Notes: generated from the sequence alone by a model not told the origin. 10,794 nt of DNA from B8-G4 sp033720735 (GCA_033720735.1 JAWWBX010000129.1:1-10794); one strand, 5' to 3'; counted from the stretch's first letter, positions 1 to 7,216 are shown. Program-made: numbers and translations.

Positions 1-140
1 ATCCAGCTTGCGTGCTCCATGACCTGGCTTTGCTCCAGTCCATGCTTTTTGATCACTTCCAGAATGTTGTCGTTGTCTGATTGTGCCCAGAGCATGGTGG
101 TCAGGCAACACAACAGAGCGGTGAGTCGGAGGATTTTCAT
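1..140 (-). CDS. Exported protein, N-terminal fragment, probable M28-family peptidase
   Basis: A minus-strand reading frame starts at the ATG at 140-138 and stays open to the window edge, giving 46 complete codons. The first 20 residues form a clear signal peptide: MK, a hydrophobic stretch (ILRLTALLCCLTTMLW), then an A-Q cleavage site. The mature part begins SDNDNILEVIKKHG and continues with SQVMEHASW. From memory, Bacteroidota M28 zinc metallopeptidases have a similar start (SQVMEHLSWLTDVYGPRLTGS), which suggests a secreted or periplasmic aminopeptidase. The metal ligands lie outside the window, so the family call rests only on this N-terminal resemblance. The signal peptide and open frame make the gene itself convincing. 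There is no Shine-Dalgarno sequence upstream, as is usual in Bacteroidota. It is divergent from the lipoprotein gene at 396. Confidence 0.6.
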   Translation of the reverse strand, partial: MKILRLTALLCCLTTMLWAQSDNDNILEVIKKHGLEQSQVMEHASW

Positions 141-395
141 AATGATTGGTTTTGAGTTCGCGGCCCTGAAGTTAGGGAGAATGGGAGAAAGATGCAGGAT
201 TAGAATGGGAATGATGACGGACTGATTGGGGATGAAACCAGTTGCCAGTGAGCCACCGGCTGGCGGGTTGATGGGTCACCCGGGATGTCTTGGCTTGACC
301 CTTTCTTAACAATCGCGTTAATCTTCACTTAAACCACTGGTGTTCAGGAGCATACGAGATGAACCAGGCGTAATTTGGAGTAAAACAACTACGCC

Positions 396-833
396 ATGCT
401 GAGACCATTACTACTCGCCACATTGGGTTTGATCATGCTACCTGCATGTTCGATTGACTACTATTTTGACCGAAAAGAAGAAAAGATCATTGGTGCGTGG
501 GAGTTTGAAAAAGTGACTTACAAGAAAGACTCTGCGCTGTTTTCCGACAATATCACCCACGAGTACCGCAATGACATTCTGGAATTTTTCGGTGACTACA
601 CGGCCATCTATGACGACTTTTCACTGGGAGCCGTGTTTGATGGGGAGTGGTCGCTGATCTACGATCAGGACGATGAAGGCCACGAATTCTTTGTCGATGC
701 CATGTTCTTCGATTTTCTGGCCGGTGAGGATTTTGCGCTGTTCGGGAGCATCGACCGGCTCGACAAGCGGGTGTTGAGACTGGAAGCTTACGACAACTAC
801 GGGAAGTTTGTATTCAAGCTCAGGCGACTTTAA
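396..833 (+). CDS. Small lipoprotein, possible lipocalin-like fold
   Basis: A 145-residue lipoprotein. Residues 1-17 form a hydrophobic signal ending in the lipobox LPAC, with the lipidated cysteine at 18, so it should be processed by signal peptidase II and anchored in a membrane. The mature part is acidic and rich in aromatic residues. It opens with an IIGAWEFEKV stretch near residue 31, a pattern common at the first strand of small Bacteroidota lipocalin-like lipoproteins, and the rest looks like alternating strands (LEFFGDYTAIYDD, GEWSLIYDQ, FVFKLRRL at the end). The lipocalin-like fold is an inference from this pattern; no function can be assigned. It stands alone: the peptidase gene upstream is divergent and rpe downstream is convergent. 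Its AT content looks somewhat higher than that of the genes further right. Confidence 0.75.
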   Translation: MLRPLLLATLGLIMLPACSIDYYFDRKEEKIIGAWEFEKVTYKKDSALFSDNITHEYRNDILEFFGDYTAIYDDFSLGAVFDGEWSLIYDQDDEGHEFFVDAMFFDFLAGEDFALFGSIDRLDKRVLRLEAYDNYGKFVFKLRRL

Positions 834-888
834 GCGTGGTCGGGGCGGCAATAGGATGAATGGTCAAACGGGTTCTCCGGGATCAGAG

Positions 889-907
889 TATATCGTAGAT
901 ATACGAT
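889..907. repeat. Overlapping short palindromes in a convergent intergenic gap
   Basis: Two inverted repeats overlap here: TATATC(889-894)/GATATA(898-903) with a 3-base spacer, and ATCGTA(892-897)/TACGAT(902-907) with a 4-base spacer. They lie in the AT-rich gap between the lipoprotein gene (ends 833) and rpe (ends 978), which converge. They are too AT-rich and lack the T-run expected of a standard Rho-independent terminator. They could be a protein-binding site or a weak bidirectional 3'-end hairpin; chance is also possible. Confidence 0.3.
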
Positions 908-977
908 GACATCAAAGAATACTATATATATAACACTCTGTTCATGAAAGATTTATGATTTTCGGCTGACAGACCAC

Positions 978-1658
978 CTATGCCAATGACGGACTCGGCT
1001 GGATGGCTTTCAGCTTACTGACCGTGCCCGCAGGATCTTCGGATTTGAAGACGCTGCTGCCGGCCACCAGGATATCTGCCCCGGCCTGCAAGATCCGTTG
1101 CGCGTTCTGTAGTCCCACTCCCCCGTCCACCTCGATTTGTGCGGAAAGATTGCGGCTGATCAGACGTTCGCGCAGCCGTTCGATCTTGACCAGCGCCTGA
1201 TAGATAAACTTCTGTCCGCCAAAACCCGGATTGACCGACATCACACAAATCAGATCGATCTCTTCCAAAATGTCTTCCAGAAGTGACACCGAGGTGTGCG
1301 GATTGATCGCCACGCCAGCCTGTGCCCCGCTCTCCCTGATCTGCTGTACCGTGCGGTGCAAATGCGCACACGCTTCGTAGTGTACGGTGATGATATCCGC
1401 GCCAACCGATCTGAACCGTTCGACATATTTCTCCGGCTCAACAATCATGAGGTGCACGTCAAGTGGCTTGGTACTCACCCTGGCGACGTCGCGGATCACC
1501 GGGATCCCGAAGCTGATGTTGGGGACAAACCTGCCGTCCATCACGTCCAGGTGAAGCAGGTCTGCTTCGCTGTGGTTGACCATCTCCACGGCATCGGCAA
1601 GATGCGCGAAATCTGCTGCGAGGAGTGAAGGAGCGATCCGGTGTTGGTGTGTTGGCAT
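978..1658 (-). CDS. rpe: Ribulose-phosphate 3-epimerase
   Basis: A cytosolic TIM-barrel enzyme that interconverts D-ribulose 5-phosphate and D-xylulose 5-phosphate in the pentose phosphate pathway. At 226 residues it has the normal family length. Diagnostic motifs are all present: APSLLAADF at 9-17, the metal/catalytic stretch LHLDVMDGRFVPNISFG at 35-51 (His36 and acid/base Asp38), DVHLMI with His69, the phosphate-binding VNPGFGGQKF at 142-151, VDGGV with the second catalytic Asp178, and AGSSVF at 199-204. Together H36, D38, H69 and D178 make the complete metal site. The start codon lies one base after the TGA of the upstream exonuclease gene (TGA-T-ATG), so the two are almost certainly cotranscribed and probably translationally coupled. 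No Shine-Dalgarno sequence is visible. Confidence 0.97.
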   Translation of the reverse strand: MPTHQHRIAPSLLAADFAHLADAVEMVNHSEADLLHLDVMDGRFVPNISFGIPVIRDVARVSTKPLDVHLMIVEPEKYVERFRSVGADIITVHYEACAHLHRTVQQIRESGAQAGVAINPHTSVSLLEDILEEIDLICVMSVNPGFGGQKFIYQALVKIERLRERLISRNLSAQIEVDGGVGLQNAQRILQAGADILVAGSSVFKSEDPAGTVSKLKAIQPSPSLA

Positions 1659-1659
1659 A

Positions 1660-2421
1660 TCAGGTCGTTTCTTGTGATGCGACGGATGCGATCCGCTGTG
1701 ACGGGATCATCTCCATCCCTTGCAGACGCAAAAGCACCTGAGCGACCGTCGCGACATCCTTTTCACAGTACTGCACAATCCGGGCAAGGTCATTTTCCTC
1801 CCAGTACACCCGGCCGACATCACTGCCGTCGATATCGTCCTTGGGCGTCGGGACGCCCAGGATCGTGGCGAGCAGGCTGAGTGAAGTATAATGTTTGATA
1901 TCGCCAAACTTCCAGAACGTCATGGTGTCGAGGAAATGGGCCGTTTCCCATGGCTTCTTGCCGGTCACGTTGATGATATCAGGCAGTGCCAGCCCCTTGA
2001 TGATCATGCGGCGGCAGAGAAAGGGAATGTCAAACTCACGGATGTTGTGTCCGCACAGATAGTGCTGGCTGGGATCGGAATAATGTTGGTCCAGCAGTTG
2101 CGCAAACTCATGCAACAAAGCCCGCTCATCATCCCGGGCAAATGACTTGATCTTCATCGCCCAGCCTCCCTCGCTGCGATACAGAAAACCCGCAGAGATC
2201 ACCACTACGCGACCAAATTCTGCGAAAATAGCCGCCTTCTGCTCATACGTTTCGGCCGCTACTTCCGGCGTCCACTCCTGTCCGGCATACCGCGCAAAGC
2301 GCCCGCCCTTCTGTTGCCAGAGATCCTGCAGTGGTTCGGGCACCATCGTGAGGTCCGGGTGCTCGGAGACGGTCTCAATGTCTATGAAAAGGATCTGATC
2401 CAGCGCGAGATGTGCAATCAT
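1660..2421 (-). CDS. Predicted 3'-5' exonuclease, DEDDy type, PolB-exonuclease-like
   Basis: A 253-residue stand-alone proofreading-type exonuclease domain of the RNase H-like fold, related to the exonuclease domain of family B DNA polymerases. The three motifs are intact: Exo I FIDIETV at 12-18 (Asp14, Glu16), Exo II CGHNIREFDIPFL at 123-135 (Asp131) and Exo III YCEKDV at 218-223 (Tyr218, Asp222), the Tyr marking the DEDDy subtype. These acidic residues bind the two catalytic metals, so hydrolysis of DNA or RNA 3' ends is expected; the actual substrate is unknown. No polymerase or helicase domain is attached. It is the first gene of a minus-strand pair with rpe, one base apart; no functional link is obvious. 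The ATG at 2421 is directly preceded by GAGG, too close for normal spacing. No promoter was identified in the 191-base gap before the divergent gene at 2613. Confidence 0.9.
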   Translation of the reverse strand: MIAHLALDQILFIDIETVSEHPDLTMVPEPLQDLWQQKGGRFARYAGQEWTPEVAAETYEQKAAIFAEFGRVVVISAGFLYRSEGGWAMKIKSFARDDERALLHEFAQLLDQHYSDPSQHYLCGHNIREFDIPFLCRRMIIKGLALPDIINVTGKKPWETAHFLDTMTFWKFGDIKHYTSLSLLATILGVPTPKDDIDGSDVGRVYWEENDLARIVQYCEKDVATVAQVLLRLQGMEMIPSQRIASVASQETT

Positions 2422-2612
2422 CCTCAGTGGGGGTTGTCTTTCAGATTTTCACACGCAAGATGTACTTTTACGTGACATGTTGCGTTAGGATTGCAAAATC
2501 GGATAATCTGTTCAATTCTTTGAATAAATTCCGACAACAACCCTGATCGCCGGTTCGGAACGTACCAGTCTCTCCCCTCTGAACACTCATTCTTTATGAA
2601 ATTGACTGCGTC

Positions 2613-3587
2613 ATGAGTAACAAGAACCAAAGGCTAATCGCCATCGCCATTGTCGTCATCATCGCATTGCTGGGAATTAACGGCTATCTGCTGTACGACA
2701 AGATCAACAAGGACAAATTGATCGAACAGCAAAAGGCCGAGCTGATCGATACTGAAAAAATGCAGGCCGAGCTCGAGAAAGAGTACTACCAGTCGCTGTC
2801 TGACCTCGAGGAGATGAAGTCAACAAATGCGGAGCTCAACAGCATCATCGAAAGCCAGCAACAAGAGTTGAAATCCCAGAAAGACCGGATCTCCTTGCTG
2901 ATCCGCGACAAAAAGGATCTGGAAACAGCCCGTACGGAACTGGCACGATTTAAAGAGCTGACAGCCCAATACGTTGATGAGATCGAGACACTCAAACAGG
3001 AGAACGAACAACTGGCCGAGGCCAATACCATTCTGTCAGAAGAGAAGCGCATCCTGACCAGCGAGGTTCAGAAGGAACGCGAAGCGAATGAAGAGCTGTC
3101 CACGGCGCAGGCCGAGTTGCTGGCAGAGAAAGCATCGCTGGAAGAAGAGAAGACCTCGCTGTCGCGAACGGTCAACTTTGCATCCGTTATCAAAGTGGAA
3201 AACATTGAAGCTACGGGCTACCGGTTGCGCAACAGCGGGAAGGAAAGCGAACGCAAAAAAGCCAGCGTCATTGATGGATTGAAGATCGGTTTTACCACGA
3301 CTGAGAATGTAGTGGCGGGAAGCGGTGTCGAGCGCTTTTACGTGCGGGTCATCGATCCCCTCGGTGAAACGCTCGCGATCGAAGATCTGGGATCGGGTGT
3401 ACTTACGTCCTCCGAGAATGAGGCGCAAATCCGGTTTACGCAGTACCGCGACCTTGAGTACGAACAGGAGCCAACCAATGTCTGCGTCAACTGGCAACCA
3501 GGACTGACCTTCAATCCTGGCAACTATACCGTTGAGATATACAATAAAGGCCACCTCGCCGGAACGACGACCTTTTCGCTGAAATAG
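2613..3587 (+). CDS. Membrane-anchored coiled-coil protein with conserved C-terminal beta domain
   Basis: A 324-residue protein in three parts. Residues 1-7 are a short polar N-terminus and 8-28 a single membrane segment (LIAIAIVVIIALLGINGYLL). Residues about 30-187 form a long coiled coil rich in Glu, Lys, Gln and Leu. Residues about 190-324 form a globular, probably beta-rich domain containing VIKVENIEATGYRLRNSGK, FYVRVIDPLGETLAIEDLGS and the ending NPGNYTVEIYNKGHLAGTTTF. Such proteins are often labelled SMC-like or chromosome partition proteins in databases because of the coil, but there is no ATPase domain, so that name would mislead. I recall similar C-terminal domains in Bacteroidota proteins of unknown function. 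The layout suggests a periplasmic coil-and-head anchored in the inner membrane. Four bases separate it from the PhzF-family gene, so they probably share a transcript. Confidence 0.85.
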   Translation: MSNKNQRLIAIAIVVIIALLGINGYLLYDKINKDKLIEQQKAELIDTEKMQAELEKEYYQSLSDLEEMKSTNAELNSIIESQQQELKSQKDRISLLIRDKKDLETARTELARFKELTAQYVDEIETLKQENEQLAEANTILSEEKRILTSEVQKEREANEELSTAQAELLAEKASLEEEKTSLSRTVNFASVIKVENIEATGYRLRNSGKESERKKASVIDGLKIGFTTTENVVAGSGVERFYVRVIDPLGETLAIEDLGSGVLTSSENEAQIRFTQYRDLEYEQEPTNVCVNWQPGLTFNPGNYTVEIYNKGHLAGTTTFSLK

Positions 3588-3591
3588 GCGG

Positions 3592-4377
3592 ATGGATATT
3601 CCGATCTACCAGGTCGATGCGTTTACCGATCGCCTGTTTACCGGCAACCCCGCAGCGGTATGCCCACTCACTACCTGGCTCCCGGATGATACCCTGCAAC
3701 AGGTTGCACGGGAAAACAACCTGAGTGAAACGGCTTTTTTCGTCACCGGCAAGGACCCGATGCCCTTGCGTTGGTTCACGCCCACCACTGAGGTGGACCT
3801 TTGCGGTCACGCCACGCTGGCAACCGCGCATGTCCTGATCACCCACCTTGCCCACCCTCACGCACGCATGCGATTTGCCACCCGCAGTGGCGAACTGGAG
3901 GTCACCTCCTCAGGTGAAAGTCGCTACACACTCGACTTCCCGACCGACAGGCTATCCCCCATGGCAGCGGACCACCCTGATATTCTGCCGCTCGGGGTCC
4001 AGGTGGTTGAGGCACACCGGGGTAAAGATGACATCCTTGTCCGGGTCGCCTCACAACGCGACGTCGAACGTACCGCTCCTGATTTCAGAGCACTGACCAG
4101 AGCAGCCTGCCGGGGAGTGATCGTGACCGCGGAAGGTGTGGATTGTGACTACGTGGCGCGCTGCTTTTACCCGCAAACCGGGGTGGACGAAGACCCGGCG
4201 ACGGGATCCAGTCAGACGACGCTGGCACCGTTCTGGAGTAATCTCCTGGACAAGGATACATTCAGGGCACGACAGCTTTCCGCACGCGGCGGCGAATTTG
4301 ACGTGCACCTTGACGGCAAGCGCACTCACATTACCGGCGGGGCGGTCAGTTACCTGACCGGCACCATCAGGATCTGA
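3592..4377 (+). CDS. PhzF-family isomerase/epimerase-like protein
   Basis: A 261-residue cytosolic enzyme of the PhzF/YddE fold (two diaminopimelate-epimerase-like halves), the usual family length. Motifs in order: the N-terminal IPIYQVDAFTDRLFTGNPAAV, the LSETAFF stretch with the predicted catalytic Glu46, the VDLCGHATLA loop at 68-77 (Asp69, His73), and GVDEDPATGSS at 197-207 with Asp201. PhzF itself isomerises trans-2,3-dihydro-3-hydroxyanthranilate in phenazine synthesis, but most family members, like this one, sit outside any phenazine cluster and have unknown substrates. No phenazine genes occur in the window. The residue after GSS is Gln208, where I recall His or another residue in many relatives, so the active-site rim may differ. 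It follows the coiled-coil gene by four bases. Family assignment is firm; the reaction is not known. Confidence 0.93.
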   Translation: MDIPIYQVDAFTDRLFTGNPAAVCPLTTWLPDDTLQQVARENNLSETAFFVTGKDPMPLRWFTPTTEVDLCGHATLATAHVLITHLAHPHARMRFATRSGELEVTSSGESRYTLDFPTDRLSPMAADHPDILPLGVQVVEAHRGKDDILVRVASQRDVERTAPDFRALTRAACRGVIVTAEGVDCDYVARCFYPQTGVDEDPATGSSQTTLAPFWSNLLDKDTFRARQLSARGGEFDVHLDGKRTHITGGAVSYLTGTIRI

Positions 4378-4448
4378 GGAGCAGAGCGCCCTGGGCTAAA
4401 CCTTCTGTTTGAATTTTTGTAACTATACTCAATACATGTTCCAACCGC

Positions 4449-5546
4449 ATGATCACATGGCGTTTCCGAAAATTTGACCCGCAAGCCTTCGACGAAGACC
4501 CGTTTCAGGCCCTGCTCAAGCTGTTCAAGGAACTGCTTATGTATACCAGTGGTGATGTCTCGGAAGCCCTCAGCTGGCTGACGGAGCTTGATCGCCAGTA
4601 CGGTTTGACCGATGAGCATTACGGCATCGCCGATTTCATTCAGGACCTCAAGGACAAGGGATACATCCGGCGCGATCAACCAGGTTCGGATACATACGTG
4701 CCCGCAGCCAGGATGGAGCTTTCGTTGCGCAAGCAAGCGCTGGACGACATCTTCGACCAGCTCAAGAAATCGAAGCACGGCGAGCACAAGACCCGGCACA
4801 CCGGGTGGGGTGATGAATATACTGCGGAGGTGCGTCCATATGCCTTTGGCGACACCCTGGACCAACTCGCCATCACCGAATCCCTGAAGAATGCCCAGAT
4901 CAATCACGGCATTGAAGAGTTTCGCCTTGGTGAAAATGACCTGCAGGTCCACGAGACGTACTTCGAAAGCCAGACCAGCACGGTGCTGATGATCGACATC
5001 TCGCACAGCATGATCCTGTATGGCGAAGACCGCATCACACCGGCGAAGAAAGTGGCGATGGCCCTGGCCGAGCTGATCACAACCCGGTACCCCAAGGACA
5101 CCCTGGATGTGATCGTGTTCGGCAATGACGCGTGGCAGGTCGAGATCAAGGACCTCCCCTATCTGCAGGTAGGCCCCTATCACACCAACACAGTCGCCGG
5201 CCTCGAGCTGGCCATGGACATTCTCCGCAAGCGCAAGAACCCCAACAAGCAGATCATGATGATCACGGATGGCAAACCGACATGCATCCGGATCGGCAAG
5301 AAATATTACAAGAATGCGTACGGCATCGACCGCAAGATCCTCAATCGTACACTGGCCCTGGCCGTCAAGTGCCGCAAACTCGACATCCCGATCACGACCT
5401 TTATGATCGCCCGCGATCCATACCTGGTCAACTTTGTGGATGCGTTTACGCGCGCCAACCACGGCAAGGCTTTCTACAGCTCCCTGGAAGGACTGGGATC
5501 ATTTATTTTCCTCGATTACAAGAACAATAAACGCAAGAAGAGATAG
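4449..5546 (+). CDS. VWA-domain protein, partner of the adjacent AAA+ ATPase
   Basis: A 365-residue soluble protein with no signal peptide or membrane segment. Residues 1 to about 170 are a mostly helical region; 175 to about 345 form a von Willebrand A domain. The metal-ion-dependent adhesion site is complete: DISHS at 183-187 (Asp183, Ser185, Ser187), a Thr in the HTNT loop (246 or 248) and MITDGKP with Asp274. The C-terminus is very basic (KNNKRKKR). VWA proteins paired with MoxR/ChlI-type AAA+ ATPases act as adaptors or co-chaperones, as ChlD does for ChlI. The next gene is such an ATPase and its GTG start shares the last base of this TAG, so the pair is coupled. From memory, this VWA type (with an AFGDT stretch at 132-136 and VHETYF ahead of the MIDAS) occurs beside the same ATPase in Actinobacteria and others, often annotated as magnesium chelatase. 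A role in chlorophyll synthesis is not implied. Confidence 0.92.
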   Translation: MITWRFRKFDPQAFDEDPFQALLKLFKELLMYTSGDVSEALSWLTELDRQYGLTDEHYGIADFIQDLKDKGYIRRDQPGSDTYVPAARMELSLRKQALDDIFDQLKKSKHGEHKTRHTGWGDEYTAEVRPYAFGDTLDQLAITESLKNAQINHGIEEFRLGENDLQVHETYFESQTSTVLMIDISHSMILYGEDRITPAKKVAMALAELITTRYPKDTLDVIVFGNDAWQVEIKDLPYLQVGPYHTNTVAGLELAMDILRKRKNPNKQIMMITDGKPTCIRIGKKYYKNAYGIDRKILNRTLALAVKCRKLDIPITTFMIARDPYLVNFVDAFTRANHGKAFYSSLEGLGSFIFLDYKNNKRKKR

Positions 5547-7024
5547 TGTCAGCAACCAAACGACCCTCGACCCTGGGTGCACTGAAGGCATCCGGATATC
5601 AGTCCCGCAGTATCAAGGATGAACTGCGCCACAATCTGATCACTGCACTGCGCGATGGCAAACGCGTCTTTGAGGGCGTGCTGGGGTTTGATGACACCGT
5701 CATCCCCGACATCGAGCGTGCCATCCTGTCGCGCCACAACGTTCTGTTGCTCGGACTCCGCGGGCAGGCCAAGACCCGGATCGCGCGGCAAATGACCGAA
5801 TTGCTCGACGAATATGTACCAGTGGTTGCTGGCAGCGAACTCAACGATGATCCACTGAACCCACTCTCACGCCAGGCCCGCGACACGATCGCCGAGATGG
5901 GCGACGACACCCTCATTGAATGGGTGCATCGCGATGAGCGCTACGTCGAGAAGCTGGCTACACCCGATGTGAGCGTGGCTGACCTCATCGGCGACGTTGA
6001 CCCGATCAAGGCAGCAACCCTGAAGTTGCCGTACTCTGACGAGCGGGTCATTCATTTCGGCCTGATCCCGCGCTCGCACCGGTCGATCTTCGTGATCAAC
6101 GAACTCCCCGACCTGCAGGCAAGGATCCAGGTGTCCCTGTTCAATATCCTGCAGGAGGGCGATATCCAGATCCGCGGCTTCAAGATGCGGCTGCCGCTCG
6201 ACATTCTGTTTGTCTTCACGGCCAATCCGGAAGACTATACCAACCGCGGCTCGATCATCACGCCATTGAAAGACCGGATCGAAAGCCAGATCCTGACCCA
6301 CTATCCCCAGACCATCGACATTGCCAAATCCATCACCGCTCAGGAAGCAGACATTGCCCGGGACCAGGATGGCAAGATCAAGGTACCAGAGCTGATGAAG
6401 GATCTGCTTGAAATGATCTCGTTCAAGGCACGGGAAAGCGAGTATGTCGATGAGAAGAGCGGTGTATCTGCACGCATGAGCATCACCGCCATGGAAAACC
6501 TGTACTCGAGTGCGGAACGCCGCATGCTGCTGAACGGCGAATCGGAAACAACTGTCCGTATCTCCGATTTCTGGGGGATCATTCCGGCGATCACCGGAAA
6601 AGTCGAATTGGTCTACGAGGGCGAACAAGAAGGATCGTATGCCGTGGCTCTCAATTTGCTCGGGCAAGCCATCCAGGAGCGCTTTTTGGAGATCTTCCCC
6701 CATCCTGAACGGATCAAGAAGTCTATGGAACGGGACCCCTATGGCGTGATCCGCGCTTTCTTTTCAGGCTCGAATGTCGTCGAGATCAATCATGATGCTT
6801 CTGACGAAGAATACCACGCCACGCTGGACGGAGTGCCCGGGTTGGCCGATCTGGTCAAGTCAACTGCCCTCCCCGACGATGAGTGCTACGCCTACAAGGA
6901 GCTTGCACTACATGCCCTGGCGGAGTTTGAGGTGATCAGCAAGGACCTCCTTCAGCAACGGATCAGTTTCAGTGACCCACTGGCTGACATGCTGGATGAT
7001 CTCAACGATGAAGACCTGAATTGA
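5546..7024 (+). CDS. MoxR/ChlI-like AAA+ ATPase
   Basis: A 492-residue AAA+ ATPase of the magnesium-chelatase-I/MoxR group. The core spans about residues 25-330. Walker A is GLRGQAKT at 70-77 (Lys76, Thr77). The Walker B position reads IFVINELPDL at 181-190, so the usual Asp is Asn185 while the catalytic Glu186 is kept. Sensor 1 is FTANPED with Asn227, and PLKDRIESQI at 240-249 places an arginine-finger candidate at Arg244. SARMSITAMENLYSSAERR at 308-326 fits the sensor-2 helix region. The C-terminal 150 or so residues are a helical extension rich in acidic residues, ending LDDLNDEDLN. Translation starts at GTG, overlapping the TAG of the VWA gene by one base, which fixes the start. With that gene it likely forms a hexameric ATP-driven remodelling complex; its client is unknown. 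No cobalt or magnesium chelatase H subunit is nearby, so a chelatase annotation would be doubtful. Confidence 0.93.
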   Translation: MSATKRPSTLGALKASGYQSRSIKDELRHNLITALRDGKRVFEGVLGFDDTVIPDIERAILSRHNVLLLGLRGQAKTRIARQMTELLDEYVPVVAGSELNDDPLNPLSRQARDTIAEMGDDTLIEWVHRDERYVEKLATPDVSVADLIGDVDPIKAATLKLPYSDERVIHFGLIPRSHRSIFVINELPDLQARIQVSLFNILQEGDIQIRGFKMRLPLDILFVFTANPEDYTNRGSIITPLKDRIESQILTHYPQTIDIAKSITAQEADIARDQDGKIKVPELMKDLLEMISFKARESEYVDEKSGVSARMSITAMENLYSSAERRMLLNGESETTVRISDFWGIIPAITGKVELVYEGEQEGSYAVALNLLGQAIQERFLEIFPHPERIKKSMERDPYGVIRAFFSGSNVVEINHDASDEEYHATLDGVPGLADLVKSTALPDDECYAYKELALHALAEFEVISKDLLQQRISFSDPLADMLDDLNDEDLN

Positions 7025-7028
7025 AGAT

Positions 7029-7063
7029 AGATACCAGACATCAGATGCCAGATGCCAGACTTC
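7029..7063. repeat. Degenerate 7-bp tandem repeat, five units
   Basis: Five consecutive heptamers fit the consensus AGATGCC: AGATACC, AGACATC, AGATGCC, AGATGCC and AGACTTC. The array starts four bases after the ATPase stop codon, and the preceding AGAT at 7025-7028 may be a partial unit. The units vary mostly at positions 4-6, which is more than a freshly expanded microsatellite would show. It does not encode anything and forms no obvious hairpin. Confidence 0.6.
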
Positions 7064-7082
7064 GAGACTCAAATTGCCCCAG

Positions 7083-7096
7083 GGCGGAGATCCGCC
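7083..7096. repeat. Short GC-rich inverted repeat
   Basis: GGCGG (7083-7087) and CCGCC (7092-7096) flank AGAT and could form a five-pair stem with a four-base loop. It lies 59 bases after the ATPase stop. No T-run follows, so it does not meet the pattern of an intrinsic terminator, though it could mark or protect the 3' end of the VWA-ATPase transcript. Confidence 0.3.
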
Positions 7097-7117
7097 TCAA
7101 AGCACCCGTTCTCCAAA

Positions 7118-7149
7118 ATCCTCAAATCCTCGCATCATTAGATCCTCGA
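7118..7149. repeat. Degenerate 8-bp tandem repeat, four units
   Basis: Four consecutive octamers fit the consensus ATCCTCRN: ATCCTCAA, ATCCTCGC, ATCATTAG and ATCCTCGA. A related TTCTCG follows at 7150 and CCAAA precedes, so the array may be slightly longer at low identity. It sits 55 bases beyond the 7-bp array in the same intergenic region and has a different period and sequence. No coding potential is seen. Confidence 0.55.
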
Positions 7150-7208
7150 TTCTCGCCCGTTCGTCCGAATTAACACGGCCATAACAGACCGCCTGAACGC
7201 AATTCATT

Positions 7209-7216
7209 TATCTTTG
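7209..7216 (+). promoter_or_regulatory. Bacteroidota-type -7 promoter box for the signal peptidase operon
   Basis: TATCTTTG is an exact match to the TAnnTTTG element recognised by the Bacteroidota primary sigma factor. It lies 25 bases before the GTG start of the signal peptidase gene, so transcription would begin around 7223 with a leader of roughly 20 bases. I see no good TTTG-type -33 element at the usual spacing, so the call rests on the -7 box and position. Confidence 0.5.

Noticed and set aside
19..225. Plus-strand frame of 68 codons at the left edge
   Set aside because: It runs antisense to the signal-peptide-bearing peptidase start and into non-coding sequence; the product has no recognisable features.
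371..377. TAATTTG ahead of the lipoprotein gene as a promoter box
   Set aside because: It lacks one base of the TAnnTTTG spacing and has no upstream TTG element at a good distance; too weak to annotate.
2424..2630. 68-codon minus-strand frame ending 2 bases before the exonuclease start
   Set aside because: Its only ATG overlaps the start of the convincing gene at 2613 by 18 bases, the segment is AT-rich like a promoter gap, and the product matches nothing I know. The close stop/start spacing is the only point in favour.
4378..4448. Terminator or promoter between the PhzF-family and VWA genes
   Set aside because: GCCC/GGGC are adjacent with no room for a loop, and the following T-rich stretch is interrupted; no TAnnTTTG match was found.
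4350..5462. 370-codon minus-strand frame across the VWA gene
   Set aside because: It is long, but mirrors codon structure of a clear VWA protein with intact MIDAS on the plus strand, and has no domain signature.
5546..7024. Magnesium chelatase for chlorophyll or cobalt chelatase for B12
   Set aside because: The ATPase and VWA protein resemble ChlI and ChlD in fold only; there is no H subunit and no tetrapyrrole synthesis gene in the window.
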